Assembly (NCBI RefSeq): GCF_051488685.1
Contig: NZ_JBPSEH010000010.1
Coordinates: 1-64,000, forward strand
Length of the DNA stretch: 64,000 bases
Reading direction: 5' to 3'
From: Melioribacter sp051488685
GTDB lineage: Bacteria > Bacteroidota > Ignavibacteria > Ignavibacteriales > Melioribacteraceae
Positions 25,683 through 35,304 of this stretch are shown piece by piece (position 1 is the first letter of the stretch; each line of letters starts with the position of its first letter). The notes below the pieces were generated by a model. It saw nothing but the letters and a program-made list of their open reading frames with translations. It was not told the DNA's origin and did not search any database. The position numbers and the translations under genes were made by a program.

Positions 25683-27278
25683 ATGAAGTCAAAATTAGAA
25701 ATCTGGCAGCAATTGAACGACATGGGAATAAAGAATATTAATAATCTTTTCTACAATCTTTCAACTCCAGCGCTTTATGAACAGGCGGCAAGACGTCGCG
25801 AGGCGATGATTGCTCACATGGGACCTCTTGTCGTAAGAACAGGGCAGCATACCGGCAGAAGCCCGAACGATAAATTTTTGGTCAAAGAACCTTCGAGTCA
25901 GGAACAGATTTGGTGGGGTAAAGTCAATAAACCGATTGAAGAAAAATATTTCGATAGAATATTTGCACATATGTGTTCTTATGTGCAGAACAAGGATTTG
26001 TATGTACAGGATTGTTATGCAGGTGCAGACCCTGAATATCGACTGCCAATAAGAGTTATTACTGAAACAGCATGGCATAGTCTATTCGCAAGAAATTTAT
26101 TTATCAAAGCGCATGGCGACGACCTTATAAATCATAAACCGGAATTTACCGTGATAAATCTGCCATATTTTCAAGCCGACCCGGAAACCGACGGCACGAA
26201 TTCCGGCGTATTTATTATTATTAACTTCGGTAAAAAACTTGTATTAATTGGGGGAACAAGTTACGCCGGAGAAATTAAAAAATCGATTTTTACAGTAATG
26301 AACTATCTTATGCCTCTCAAAGGTGTTATGTCGATGCACTGTTCGGCTAATGTGGGAAAGGATGGCGATGTCGCAGTAATGTTTGGATTATCGGGAACTG
26401 GCAAAACAACTTTATCTGCCGACCCGGAGAGAAAATTAATTGGTGACGACGAACACGGCTGGAGCGACAGAGGAATATTTAATTATGAAGGCGGTTGCTA
26501 TGCAAAGGTAATCAGATTATCGGCTGAGTCTGAACCTTATATCTATGAAACAACACGCAAGTTTGGGACAATTCTGGAAAACGTTGCCATGGATGTGAAT
26601 ACAAGAATGCTTAACCTTGACGACGATTCTCTTACTGAAAATACCCGCGCAGCTTATCCGATTAATTATATCCCCAATATTGTTCCCGATGGCAGAGGAG
26701 GGCATCCGAAAAATATTGTTATGTTGACGGCAGATGCATTCGGAGTACTGCCGCCAATTGCAAAGCTTACACCTGAACAGGCAATGTATCATTTCTTATC
26801 GGGCTATACGGCAAAAGTAGCTGGAACGGAAAAGGGGATAACAGAGCCCAAGGCAACATTCAGCGTCTGTTTTGGCGCTCCTTTTATGGTCCTTAAACCT
26901 TCAGTATATGCAAAATTGCTGGGGGACAAAATTCAAAAATATAACGTGAACTGCTGGCTTGTAAATACTGGTTGGACAGGTGGTCCTTATGGCATTGGCA
27001 GCAGGATGAAGATTGAATATACACGCAGAATGCTCAATGCTGCTCTTGCTGGCGAACTCAATGAAGTCGAAACCTACAAAGACAATTATTTCGGACTCGA
27101 AGTGCCAACAAAAATTAATGGCATTCCGGATAGTATCCTCTATCCTCAAAATACCTGGTCGGATAAATCCAAATATGACGAAACAGCTCGTAAGTTAGCA
27201 AACATGTTCAAAGAAAATTTTAAGAACTTCGAAAATAATGTTTCTGAAGAAGTAAAAAATGCCGGCCCTCTGGTTTGA
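25683..27278 (+). CDS. pckA: Phosphoenolpyruvate carboxykinase (ATP)
   Basis: A 531-residue cytosolic enzyme that makes phosphoenolpyruvate and CO2 from oxaloacetate with ATP, the entry to gluconeogenesis (or the reverse in fermentation). Seen: RTGQHTGRSPNDKFLV near residue 50, the kinase-1a P-loop GLSGTGKTTLSADPERKLIG, the metal-binding kinase-2 motif DDEHGW, and NTGWTGGPYGIGSRM near the end. GGAG lies 5 bases before the ATG. It has its own promoter and terminator, so it is a single-gene unit. Confidence 0.97.
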   Translation: MKSKLEIWQQLNDMGIKNINNLFYNLSTPALYEQAARRREAMIAHMGPLVVRTGQHTGRSPNDKFLVKEPSSQEQIWWGKVNKPIEEKYFDRIFAHMCSYVQNKDLYVQDCYAGADPEYRLPIRVITETAWHSLFARNLFIKAHGDDLINHKPEFTVINLPYFQADPETDGTNSGVFIIINFGKKLVLIGGTSYAGEIKKSIFTVMNYLMPLKGVMSMHCSANVGKDGDVAVMFGLSGTGKTTLSADPERKLIGDDEHGWSDRGIFNYEGGCYAKVIRLSAESEPYIYETTRKFGTILENVAMDVNTRMLNLDDDSLTENTRAAYPINYIPNIVPDGRGGHPKNIVMLTADAFGVLPPIAKLTPEQAMYHFLSGYTAKVAGTEKGITEPKATFSVCFGAPFMVLKPSVYAKLLGDKIQKYNVNCWLVNTGWTGGPYGIGSRMKIEYTRRMLNAALAGELNEVETYKDNYFGLEVPTKINGIPDSILYPQNTWSDKSKYDETARKLANMFKENFKNFENNVSEEVKNAGPLV

Positions 27279-27285
27279 TAATTTA

Positions 27286-27318
27286 TGCTGTTCCGTATGG
27301 CTATCGGAACAGCATTTT
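27286..27318 (+). terminator. Terminator between pckA and pdxB
   Basis: A perfect 10-bp stem TGCTGTTCCG (27286-27295) with CGGAACAGCA (27305-27314), a 9-base loop, then TTTTA. It lies between convergent pckA and pdxB. Confidence 0.8.
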
Positions 27319-28453
27319 ATACAATTTCAAAACGTAAGGTTTTTAGAAAAGAAATCTGTTCTGTCCTTAATGAAGAACTATCAATTTTATAATTGAAAAA
27401 CTCACGCCGTATTTTATAATTTTTTCTTAAGTCGTCAAAGTAACGTGGAAATTGTTCGTCAGATAATTTTATACCTTCCTTAAGTTTAATACTATCTTCA
27501 TTGATATCGTAAATATTATTTAAAATGTACTTCATTAGTTCAACATTGTTTTCTGTTTGTGGTGGTTTAATTAAGTTATTCTGCAGGGATAAATAATCGG
27601 GCTTCCAGGTTTTCTCGACTCCGATGTATTCACAAAATTTATTGTATACAAAGAGAGTGCTGTTGAGTTTGCCTTCGTAAGAATATCCAGCAATGTGTGG
27701 TGTTGCAATATCGGCGATATTGAGTAGCTCTCTGTCGATAGATGGTTCGTTTTCCCACACATCGAGGACAGCGTAAAATCTTTTATTGTGCTTTAAAACA
27801 TTTTTTAATGCTATGTTGTCAACAACGGGTCCACGCGAGGAATTAATCAACAAAGAACCGTCTTTAATATTTTTAATATTGTTTTCATTCAAGAGGTGAA
27901 TTGTATTATCAAGTCCACCTTTATTCAGAGGCACATGGAATGTAATAATATCGCAATCGAGCGCTTCCTGAAGACTCTTAAATTTTTCATCCCCACTTTT
28001 CCTTTTGAGCGGAGGATCATTAATTATTGTATCTATACCAAGCGACCTGGCAAATGCATCTACTTTTGTACCGATATTGCCGTAACCGATAATGCCAAGT
28101 GTACTGTTGTGGAAACTTACATTATTGCGGAAAAAAATTTCAGTAATAGCGCTAATTACATATTCTGCGACCGAATAGGCGTTACACCCGGCTGCGTCGG
28201 CAAACTGGATTCCATTTTTGCGAAGGTAATCTTGGTCGATGTGGTCTGTTCCAATTGTGGCAGTGGCTACAAATTTAACTTTAGTCCCTTCGAGAAGATT
28301 TTTATCTACTTTAGTAATCGATCTTACTAACAAAACATCCGCATCGATAAGGTCTTTGTTTGTAATTGATCTACCGTGAAATAATCTAACATCGCCAAAT
28401 TGTCCGAATGCACTTTTAACCTGTGGTATGTTTTCGTCTGCTACTATCAGCAT
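27317..28453 (-). CDS. pdxB: Erythronate-4-phosphate dehydrogenase
   Basis: A 378-residue NAD-dependent dehydrogenase of the DXP-dependent pyridoxal phosphate pathway, oxidising 4-phosphoerythronate. Layout as in PdxB: MLIVADENIPQV at the start, VRSITKVDKNLL, the ATATIGTDHID substrate block, Rossmann motif GIIGYGNIGTKVDAFA, the Arg in NSSRGPVVDN, the Glu in LDVWENEP, the His in ATPHIAGYSYEGK, and a C-terminal extension (about residues 285-378) that forms the PdxB dimerisation domain. That extension separates it from SerA and LdhA. It is convergent with pckA. No other vitamin B6 gene is in the window, although the lyase at 10513 uses this cofactor. Confidence 0.92.
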   Translation of the reverse strand: MLIVADENIPQVKSAFGQFGDVRLFHGRSITNKDLIDADVLLVRSITKVDKNLLEGTKVKFVATATIGTDHIDQDYLRKNGIQFADAAGCNAYSVAEYVISAITEIFFRNNVSFHNSTLGIIGYGNIGTKVDAFARSLGIDTIINDPPLKRKSGDEKFKSLQEALDCDIITFHVPLNKGGLDNTIHLLNENNIKNIKDGSLLINSSRGPVVDNIALKNVLKHNKRFYAVLDVWENEPSIDRELLNIADIATPHIAGYSYEGKLNSTLFVYNKFCEYIGVEKTWKPDYLSLQNNLIKPPQTENNVELMKYILNNIYDINEDSIKLKEGIKLSDEQFPRYFDDLRKNYKIRREFFNYKIDSSSLRTEQISFLKTLRFEIV

Positions 28454-28481
28454 TTTAATGACCTCAAAAATTTTTTAGTGA

Positions 28482-28489
28482 CAAAAATA
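28482..28489 (-). promoter_or_regulatory. Probable -7 box (TATTTTTG) of pdxB
   Basis: On the minus strand TATTTTTG fits TAnnTTTG, with its G 29 bases before the pdxB ATG. No TTG at the standard spacing. Confidence 0.4.
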
Positions 28490-28514
28490 ATCAAATTATG
28501 ATTCAATCAGGATA

Positions 28515-28543
28515 ATAAAAAAGCCGGCTTTTTGAGGGCCGGC
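28515..28543 (-). terminator. Terminator at the end of the cytochrome operon
   Basis: On the minus strand GCCGGC (28543-28538), a 9-base loop, GCCGGC (28528-28523), then a run of T (A run 28517-28522 on plus). It lies about 25 bases after the stop of the nine-heme lipoprotein gene. Confidence 0.75.
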
Positions 28544-28566
28544 CTAACTTTTAAAGGTGAGAAAAT

Positions 28567-29562
28567 TTAGAATAAATCAATTCTGCCATTGATATGCTTT
28601 GATTTATCGATAATGTTGCCGTATTTGTCGACAATTCCTTCATGACATATACCACAGGCTCGGATTTCGTAGCTTTCGTGACCGGTAGGCGGCAAACCGT
28701 GGCAGGTTCCACATGCCGACTGACTTCCGTCCACTTGATTCCATTTCGGTGAAAAATTATTTCCTGTTATTTTATCTGCTGTATAGATGAATTGATATTC
28801 CGAATTTTCTTTTTTGAATTCGAAATTGCCATGACAATAAGTGTTTCTGCAAGTGTTGTTTACAAAATCATACGACGGATTTGAAGGTCCTGAAGAAGAG
28901 AATGCACCGAATAAAACTTCTGCATGTTGTGTGTTGTCAATATGTCCGGGTGCTTCAAAGTAGGAAGGAATAATGTGGCATTCCGTGCATGCTACTTGAT
29001 TGGACAGAATGGATGCATTCAAATGAGCTTGATGTGCCCCGACTGCCGGGTCTGTAGTTTTTTTTGCATTATTGGTAGCCTGTGGTGGAGCAATGTTATC
29101 GCCTTTGTAGAAATCGCCATGACAGGTTGTGCAAGCTTCAGGACCACCTGCTTTATTATGACAGTTTGTACATTGAGGGCTGGAATATCCTCCAGTATAA
29201 TTCTCCCCATGGCATTGAGCGCATTGAGATAAATTCCAATTTGTAGCGGCTATAAATCTTCCGTGAAAATTATCTGAATTGGGGAGTAAAATTCCGTCGA
29301 CGTGGACATTAATTGCAGGGTGACAATTGACACAGCTAACGCCCGAAGTACCACCTGAATAATTCGATGCATGGCACTGTTTACAACTTTCCATACTATT
29401 ATCTGTCAGCTTTTTGCCGTGAAAATTATCGGAGGATTGTGACAAAAATCCAGTACCATGAACGCTCATTTGAGCTGGTGGAGTAATTTCCTCCTGAACG
29501 TCACTGCAAGCAGCCAAAACGAATATTAACGATAAGACCAAATAATATTTAATGTATTTCAT
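28567..29562 (-). CDS. Nine-heme c-type cytochrome lipoprotein
   Basis: A 331-residue exported lipoprotein: signal MKYIKYYLVLSLIFVLAAC with a lipobox (LAAC) at Cys19. It carries eight CXXCH motifs (CKQCH, CVNCH, CAQCH, CTNCH, CTTCH, CTECH, CGTCH, CGICH) and one CX4CH (CRNTYCH). The CX4CH/CXXCH combination with GNNFSPKW-like spacing resembles the Geobacter 'CxxxxCH...CXXCH' family. As an outer-membrane-anchored cytochrome, it would be the terminal electron carrier of this locus, possibly facing outward. It is the last gene of the operon starting at 35103 and follows the 14-heme gene by 15 bases. Whether it is exposed outside cannot be told from sequence. Confidence 0.85.
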   Translation of the reverse strand: MKYIKYYLVLSLIFVLAACSDVQEEITPPAQMSVHGTGFLSQSSDNFHGKKLTDNSMESCKQCHASNYSGGTSGVSCVNCHPAINVHVDGILLPNSDNFHGRFIAATNWNLSQCAQCHGENYTGGYSSPQCTNCHNKAGGPEACTTCHGDFYKGDNIAPPQATNNAKKTTDPAVGAHQAHLNASILSNQVACTECHIIPSYFEAPGHIDNTQHAEVLFGAFSSSGPSNPSYDFVNNTCRNTYCHGNFEFKKENSEYQFIYTADKITGNNFSPKWNQVDGSQSACGTCHGLPPTGHESYEIRACGICHEGIVDKYGNIIDKSKHINGRIDLF

Positions 29563-29577
29563 AATCTACCCAAAATT

Positions 29578-30783
29578 TTAATTGTGACAATAACCGCAGA
29601 ATCCCACACCTTTAATACCGTCGGGACGGGCATTGGCATCCGTATGGCACGAGTAGCATACGGCATTAAAATCGGAATGCCAGGCGCCATCCGAGTCGTT
29701 CATAAATCCGCTTACGTGGGTTTTCGGGTTAGTTCCTTTAACGCCATCGTTATCCACATGACAGAGGATACAATTCGGGTCGGCACCCTGAAGGTCGTGG
29801 CATGCAGAACACGATTCAATATCTCTTCTGGCAAGAATTGCGTGCTGCCCACCGCCGGTTCCAACTCCGATTGTAACAAAATTAGGCTTTGAATGTGAAG
29901 CCGGCATAGTTCCTTCAAGTGCATAATCGCCTCCGCCATTGTTATGACATTCAGCGCAGAAGGTTTCTACCTGATGACATGTCTGACATTCGGTAGCTTT
30001 AGTGTTTGCATCGATACCATGCGAGAAACGATAATTCAAATCATGAACCCTTGTTATCTCCTGAGTCTTTGTATTGTCTGTAAATTTATGCGGGGAGTAT
30101 GGAACGTAAAAATCGGTTTCTGAATTTGTCTCTGTCATCATTGTAGTCGAAACGTGACAGGCCTCGCAAAAACTATTGTCGTGACACATTTCACAATTGC
30201 TATCCATGGCGGTGGCTTTAAATTTATGTGCCCTGAAAAACCCTGCCTGTTGATGGTCTTCGGGAAGTAAATTGACAGTTGAAACGTGGCAGACTTCACA
30301 GTCGTTTACAGCTACCGATTTGTTGTTATGGCATGTAATGCAACTACTCATCGGTGGATTGACGCTCTTTGATTCAAAGCCATAATCTACACCGTCTAAT
30401 CCTTTGTGGCATGTAGTGCATTCCATCTTTTGCTCGTTGATATGAAAACTGTGGTTGAATATCAGCGAACTTTTTGTTTGGATTAGAGGTTCGAAAACAT
30501 CTTCATAATGACACATCTGGCAATTATCCGTATCCTCAACGTCGTGACACGTAGCGCAAACACCTTTCTCGGGTAAAAGTCGGTCGGTTATTTTTGTGCT
30601 ATTTGCCACATTGGTATGACACGACGCACAGTCTGTTACTTCACTATGAAGCTCGTGAGAAAATTTTATTATGTCTTTGTTCGTTTTACGTGGCTCGTTG
30701 CCTTTATTCGCATCAATGGCTGCTACTGTAATAAATACGAAGATTAAAAGGCCGAGCGGCAGATAAATAAATTTAATTTTCAT
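29578..30783 (-). CDS. Fourteen-heme c-type cytochrome
   Basis: A 401-residue exported protein with an N-terminal signal or anchor (IYLPLGLLIFVFITVAAI) and 14 CXXCH motifs, from CASCH and CATCH near the start to CYSCH and CGYCH at the extreme C-terminus. Numerous extra His residues (FSHELHSEV, FNHSFHINEQ, FRAHKFK, FSHGID) can serve as distal ligands, so most hemes are probably bis-His, electron-transfer type. No catalytic motif was recognised. It sits directly after the beta-barrel gene (6 bases apart) and before the lipoprotein cytochrome, so it may pass electrons through or beside the barrel (inference). Confidence 0.87.
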   Translation of the reverse strand: MKIKFIYLPLGLLIFVFITVAAIDANKGNEPRKTNKDIIKFSHELHSEVTDCASCHTNVANSTKITDRLLPEKGVCATCHDVEDTDNCQMCHYEDVFEPLIQTKSSLIFNHSFHINEQKMECTTCHKGLDGVDYGFESKSVNPPMSSCITCHNNKSVAVNDCEVCHVSTVNLLPEDHQQAGFFRAHKFKATAMDSNCEMCHDNSFCEACHVSTTMMTETNSETDFYVPYSPHKFTDNTKTQEITRVHDLNYRFSHGIDANTKATECQTCHQVETFCAECHNNGGGDYALEGTMPASHSKPNFVTIGVGTGGGQHAILARRDIESCSACHDLQGADPNCILCHVDNDGVKGTNPKTHVSGFMNDSDGAWHSDFNAVCYSCHTDANARPDGIKGVGFCGYCHN

Positions 30784-30789
30784 AATAGT

Positions 30790-32058
30790 CTACAAGTTTG
30801 TATTAAACAAGTAATTAACTTTGAATAAAACTCTGAAATCGTTCTTATAAATTTTATTGTTAAAATACTGAGTCTGGAAATCGAAAGATAAAATTCTCCA
30901 TGGTCTGAAATTAATCCCAGCCAGGAGAGAAGTAATTGAGTTGGTTTCGTCGTCGCTCGATAGTTTGTAACTGGTGTACGTAAGTCCAACAGAAGGTGTA
31001 ATTAATCCTTCGACGAACGACCTGGCTAAGAAGATCGAGGCAGCGTCGAGCTCGCCAGCGTCGCCAAAAGTCTTACGGTAAGAAACCGAGCCATACTGAG
31101 TAGTAAGTCCGAGATTCAATCTCGAAGAATTTTCGGAATCGAATTTTACATTTCCATATTTTACAAAGAGGCGATAGAAAGCAGATAATTTATAGTCGAA
31201 ACCTCCTTCGATTTCCTGCGAATTTCCGTAATCAAATACAGAGAATATCGAGTTGTAACGTATCCTCGGTTCCCGGTAATTATAATAGAAATTAAAGCCA
31301 AATTTGTCGGTTGCGTTTACTCTTCCGTCGAGTTCGAATTTTGAAGTCACTTCGTAATTCAAATCATATTCGTAACGAGTACTTACGTCGACAAGATTAT
31401 CGTACGAATAATAAGCATCTGCGGAAAGTAACTTGTATTGATTCGATTTAGATTGAATGAGTAGAGTAATTGGGTCAAGATTCTCGTCGAGGCGTTCAGC
31501 ATAGTAATCCATCGATTTGAAATTTTTGTCGATATACGAAATGCCAAGACGAAAATTATTTAGTGCAACTGTTTCAAAACGACCGCCCAAAATATAATTG
31601 TTGCTAAAGTCGTCGGTTAATTCAAGTTTTTGATAAGCTGGCAGGTTACCGCCGTAGAAGCCTGTCAGCGAAAATCCGGCATACTTTAATTTAAGATTAA
31701 TACCATCGAAAAGGCCACCAGCCACAGGTGTAAAGAGTGGCTGCCGTCCAAGTTTAACAGTAGCAATACCGAAGAGGTCGCGAGCTTCGAGATAAAGATT
31801 GTAAAATCGAAAGCGTGGATCGGCATCGAGTGTATTGCTCAGATTACTTTCGAAATTAAAGCGTGTGCGCAGCGAGAACTTTGAGTAATTCGCGTTCAAA
31901 TTTAATGCCTGGTACGTTCTGAAATATGTATCAGATGAACTGGCGGTATTAAATCTTTCAAAAGAATAAATTGAAGATGTTATTCTGCCGTTTATATTTT
32001 GAGCTTCTAATATAAACGGCATGAATAGAAAAAATAATAATAATAATAACCTTTTCAT
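30790..32058 (-). CDS. Outer-membrane beta-barrel protein of the cytochrome operon (porin-like)
   Basis: A 422-residue protein with a signal peptide (KRLLLLLFFLFMPFILEAQ). The rest is dominated by alternating hydrophobic/polar strands rich in Tyr and Phe, such as YQALNLNANYSKFSLRTRFNF, KLKYAGFSLTGFYGG and FGFNFYYNYREPRIRYN read as adjacent pieces, ending in a strand with a hydrophobic terminus (VNYLFNTNL). This is the look of a barrel of roughly 18-22 strands. There is no CXXCH. The gene lies between the c554-like and 14-heme genes, the position of the porin in porin-cytochrome conduits (MtrB in Shewanella, OmbB in Geobacter). No direct homology to those could be judged by eye, and a plain porin is possible. 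Confidence 0.7.
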   Translation of the reverse strand: MKRLLLLLFFLFMPFILEAQNINGRITSSIYSFERFNTASSSDTYFRTYQALNLNANYSKFSLRTRFNFESNLSNTLDADPRFRFYNLYLEARDLFGIATVKLGRQPLFTPVAGGLFDGINLKLKYAGFSLTGFYGGNLPAYQKLELTDDFSNNYILGGRFETVALNNFRLGISYIDKNFKSMDYYAERLDENLDPITLLIQSKSNQYKLLSADAYYSYDNLVDVSTRYEYDLNYEVTSKFELDGRVNATDKFGFNFYYNYREPRIRYNSIFSVFDYGNSQEIEGGFDYKLSAFYRLFVKYGNVKFDSENSSRLNLGLTTQYGSVSYRKTFGDAGELDAASIFLARSFVEGLITPSVGLTYTSYKLSSDDETNSITSLLAGINFRPWRILSFDFQTQYFNNKIYKNDFRVLFKVNYLFNTNL

Positions 32059-32067
32059 GTTCAGCCT

Positions 32068-32613
32068 TTATTTTTTAGGAACAGGGTGAGCAATTTTAGG
32101 CCACATCTGGGCAAAATTGAATTCTTTGTAAGTCGGACTTTCTTCGTTGTGGCAAGTTTTGCAATTTTTTTCAATTTCGGCTTCGTCTTTCCATATTATC
32201 AATCCGTTTTTAACAGCTTCTTCCCTGTTTTTCATAACTTTCATTGATTTATAGTCTTCTCCTGGACCGTGGCATGTTTCGCATTGGACACCATCTGCAA
32301 CAGAGAATTTCTTCCCGAGTAATTTTGGGTCGACGTCATAACCGCTTGCGTGACATTTTAGACATTTTGGATTTTCGACAGCTTTTACTTCGCCTGAAAG
32401 TTTGTTTGCTTCTTCTGTCATAAGAGTTTTGTATGCATTGGCGTGTTTGCTATTCTGCCATATTTTTAATTGTTCGCCTTGCTTTTCAGTCTTGTGGCAC
32501 ATACCGCATGATTCTACTCCAGTATATGCGTGTCCCTGCGCCATCGATGTACCGCTTATTAAAAAGAAACATAGTGCCACTAAGATGGTAATATGGATAC
32601 CATTTCTAAACAT
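32068..32613 (-). CDS. Tetraheme cytochrome c554-like protein
   Basis: A 181-residue periplasmic protein with a signal peptide ending near SMAQG. It has four heme sites: CGMCH, CLKCH, CETCH (followed by GPGEDY) and CKTCH, with the SCGMCHKTEKQGEQLKIWQ and WQNSKHANAY pattern of the cytochrome c554 family (His in SKHA as a likely distal ligand). The family shuttles electrons between membrane complexes and reductases. Here it lies between the CbcL-like inner-membrane gene and the barrel gene, a natural periplasmic relay. GGAGG lies 5 bases before the ATG. Confidence 0.87.
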   Translation of the reverse strand: MFRNGIHITILVALCFFLISGTSMAQGHAYTGVESCGMCHKTEKQGEQLKIWQNSKHANAYKTLMTEEANKLSGEVKAVENPKCLKCHASGYDVDPKLLGKKFSVADGVQCETCHGPGEDYKSMKVMKNREEAVKNGLIIWKDEAEIEKNCKTCHNEESPTYKEFNFAQMWPKIAHPVPKK

Positions 32614-32700
32614 ATATCCTCCATACTTTATTGATAGTTGATTATTAATTTATAATGAATATAGCTCAATCAATATCAAGAGGCAAGTGTCTTTTTATCT

Positions 32701-35103
32701 CTATTTCTCTCCTTTATTTACTTCTGTATTTAATTTATTGTCGAGCCATAGTCTCAGTTCGGGGTCGTTTTCGAGTTCTTTGTCGAAAATAGTATCCGGG
32801 TCAAGATTATTTTCTCTCAATGTTTTGGTAAATAGAAGAGTAGAGTTGCTTAGTTTTTTCTCTTCTCGTTTGCCGGCTTTAAATTCTTTCCATTCCAGAA
32901 GAACTTTTCTGAAATGTTTTTCGTGATGATGTCTGTAGTTCTTGAGAGTCATTTTGCCGTCGATCCAGGTCAAACTCATCGGGTATTCATGTGGATGGAA
33001 AATAACGAAGAACCAGTGCCATACGAGTATTGCAAGAGTAGCAAGGATAGCTTCGTAGAAATGAATCAACTCGCTAACTTTAATCAGCCATACAGGAGCC
33101 CAGTCGCCCACAACAGTTGGGAACCAGAGAATAAATCCTGTCGTTCCCATTATTACAGTACCCCAAATTAAAGCCCAGTATTCAGCTTTTTCAGTGTAGT
33201 CGTATTTGTCGTATATCGGTTTTTCCTTTTTGATTCTGAGGTAATAAAGTATTGTATCTCGTGCTTCGATTATGTCGGTATGTTTTGGCAATAGATTTTT
33301 GAGAACTTCTCTTCCTCGAGGTGTAAAAAGAAGATAGAAGATGTGATATACACCTACGCCAATCATAACAACTGCAGCACCGCGATGAATATATTGACGA
33401 ACGGTTTCGGTCATTCCAAAGTACATTAATAATTCTGCCCACCAGCTCGTGTGATATTTAAGTGCAAAACCCGTAATTGCCAGCACTATGAACGAAACAA
33501 GCAGTAGGAAATGTTGAACTACTTCGCTCCTTGTAAAACGTGGTATGGTAATTTCTTTTTCGATTCTTTTTTTCTTCTTTTTGATTTCAAATAAGAAAAT
33601 GAGCAGGTTGTGGAGAATCATGCCGCCTATGACAGAGAAGATCAGCCAGAAATAGATGTCAGTTACAATTTGTTCGACTTTGGCAGCAGTTTCATTTATT
33701 GTTACATGAGAATAACTTTGTGAAAAGACTGGAGTAGCGTCAGGGTGACATTTTTTACATGTTTCTGTAACGTTCGATACGTTGACAGTGGATGCGGGAT
33801 GTTCTTTTGGTAAAATTTTGTGTACACCGTGACAATCGACGCACATAGCTGCGTCCTTATCGCCGCGCATAACTGCAAGTCCGTGATAGCTATCCTGGTA
33901 CGATTTAGCCTTATTGCCGTTTATACCAAAACGTTCAGTAATACGCGGATTTTCATGGCAAACCATGCAGGTTTTTTGCTGTATTTTACGGGCTTCGAGC
34001 CTTTTGTTGGAACCGGAAATTGGATTAATATCGTGTTCGTTATGACAGTCGTTGCAAACGGGAGATTCACGATAGCCTTTTTTGGCACGTATCCAATGAA
34101 TTGATTCTAAATATTCCTTGGTTTCTTTCTCGTGACATTGTCCGCATGTTTCAGGCAAATTAAATGCTGAGATTTTAGAACCTTGCTGAACTTTATTTTT
34201 TATATCGTGAACACCGTGACAGGTAGTACATGTGGCTCCTTTGTTGCCACTCTTTACCATCATGCCGTGAACTGAATTGCTGTATTTTATGCCAGGATTT
34301 ACCAGCCCGATCTCATATTTTTTAGCAATCTCGGGATTATCGTGGCATTTGCTGCAGGTTTTGCTAATGTTAACAGAATTAACTGGACTTGAAGGATGGT
34401 CGACTTTTTTGATATCATGTGAACCATGGCAGTCCCAGCATTTAGCTGCGTCATCAATACCTTCGCTTAGAGCAATTCCATGGATGCTTTCTTTGTGCTG
34501 AGCGGCAATGTCGACGTGACAGGAATAGCAATTTGCAATTTCAGTAATTTTTAAATTCTTAGGATGCTTCGAAATATTTTGAGCAATAAAGCTGTGGCAA
34601 TCAGCGCATTCGAGTTTGTTATGAACAGACGTAGGAAGTGTTAGTTTAACGTCTTCCTTTTTGTGGCAGCTGAGGCAATTGTTTTTGCTGACCTTTTCAA
34701 CATGGTAATTTGTAAGCAATGGTTTTGCTTCATGGCATTTTGAACAATAATCTTTGGAATTGGCAGCGAGGGAAGTCGACGGCTTTTTGATTTCGTGCGA
34801 GCCGTGACATGAAACGCATCCAGGTGCGTTTTTAATTTTCAATCTATGATGAATATCTGTTTGAACCGAGGCAACCTTGTCGTCGTGACAAACTGAACAG
34901 TCAACTTTTTTAGCGCCTTTCTCCGCATGTTCTTCATCAACCACATCCTGATGACAGTCCTGGCATTCAATTGCTTCGTAGTGAACGGATTTTTCGATAC
35001 TTATTTCGTGACAGTCAAGACAGTTAAAATCCTGAGCATTTATTTCATAGTTAAACAATATAAGTAAGGAACAGGCAGATAAAAGAACAATTCTACGAAT
35101 CAT
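32701..35103 (-). CDS. 16-heme cytochrome c fused to a cytochrome b561-type membrane domain (CbcL-like)
   Basis: An 800-residue membrane protein. After a signal peptide (about 1-23), residues 28-453 hold 16 CXXCH motifs, from CLDCH to CKKCH. Residues about 480-705 form five membrane helices with His residues suited to b hemes (VVQHFLLLV, YIHRGAAVV, VGVYHIFYLL, IHFYEAILATLAILVWHWF), as in the Ni/Fe-hydrogenase b subunit/FdnI group. The cytosolic tail is charged. The order multiheme c, then cytochrome b, matches CbcL of Geobacter, a quinol oxidase for low-potential metal respiration, but with more hemes than I recall there. It starts its own transcript after the terminator at 35305-35338. The direction of electron flow (quinol to c hemes) is inferred. 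Confidence 0.85.
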   Translation of the reverse strand: MIRRIVLLSACSLLILFNYEINAQDFNCLDCHEISIEKSVHYEAIECQDCHQDVVDEEHAEKGAKKVDCSVCHDDKVASVQTDIHHRLKIKNAPGCVSCHGSHEIKKPSTSLAANSKDYCSKCHEAKPLLTNYHVEKVSKNNCLSCHKKEDVKLTLPTSVHNKLECADCHSFIAQNISKHPKNLKITEIANCYSCHVDIAAQHKESIHGIALSEGIDDAAKCWDCHGSHDIKKVDHPSSPVNSVNISKTCSKCHDNPEIAKKYEIGLVNPGIKYSNSVHGMMVKSGNKGATCTTCHGVHDIKNKVQQGSKISAFNLPETCGQCHEKETKEYLESIHWIRAKKGYRESPVCNDCHNEHDINPISGSNKRLEARKIQQKTCMVCHENPRITERFGINGNKAKSYQDSYHGLAVMRGDKDAAMCVDCHGVHKILPKEHPASTVNVSNVTETCKKCHPDATPVFSQSYSHVTINETAAKVEQIVTDIYFWLIFSVIGGMILHNLLIFLFEIKKKKKRIEKEITIPRFTRSEVVQHFLLLVSFIVLAITGFALKYHTSWWAELLMYFGMTETVRQYIHRGAAVVMIGVGVYHIFYLLFTPRGREVLKNLLPKHTDIIEARDTILYYLRIKKEKPIYDKYDYTEKAEYWALIWGTVIMGTTGFILWFPTVVGDWAPVWLIKVSELIHFYEAILATLAILVWHWFFVIFHPHEYPMSLTWIDGKMTLKNYRHHHEKHFRKVLLEWKEFKAGKREEKKLSNSTLLFTKTLRENNLDPDTIFDKELENDPELRLWLDNKLNTEVNKGEK

Positions 35104-35304
35104 TTAATCTCCAGATAATTTATGCGAAAGACATAATTAGCAAATATCGTGCTGAAAAATGAACGGTTGAAAATCCATAATTTTATTCGGCAATAAATTT
35201 ATTTATTAAGAATGAGAATTCTCTTTCGTATTAATAAGATAATGGACTTAAATATCCTGTCTAAAGATATCTACTGGTAAAGACTAAAGCAATAAAAATG
35301 TTGA

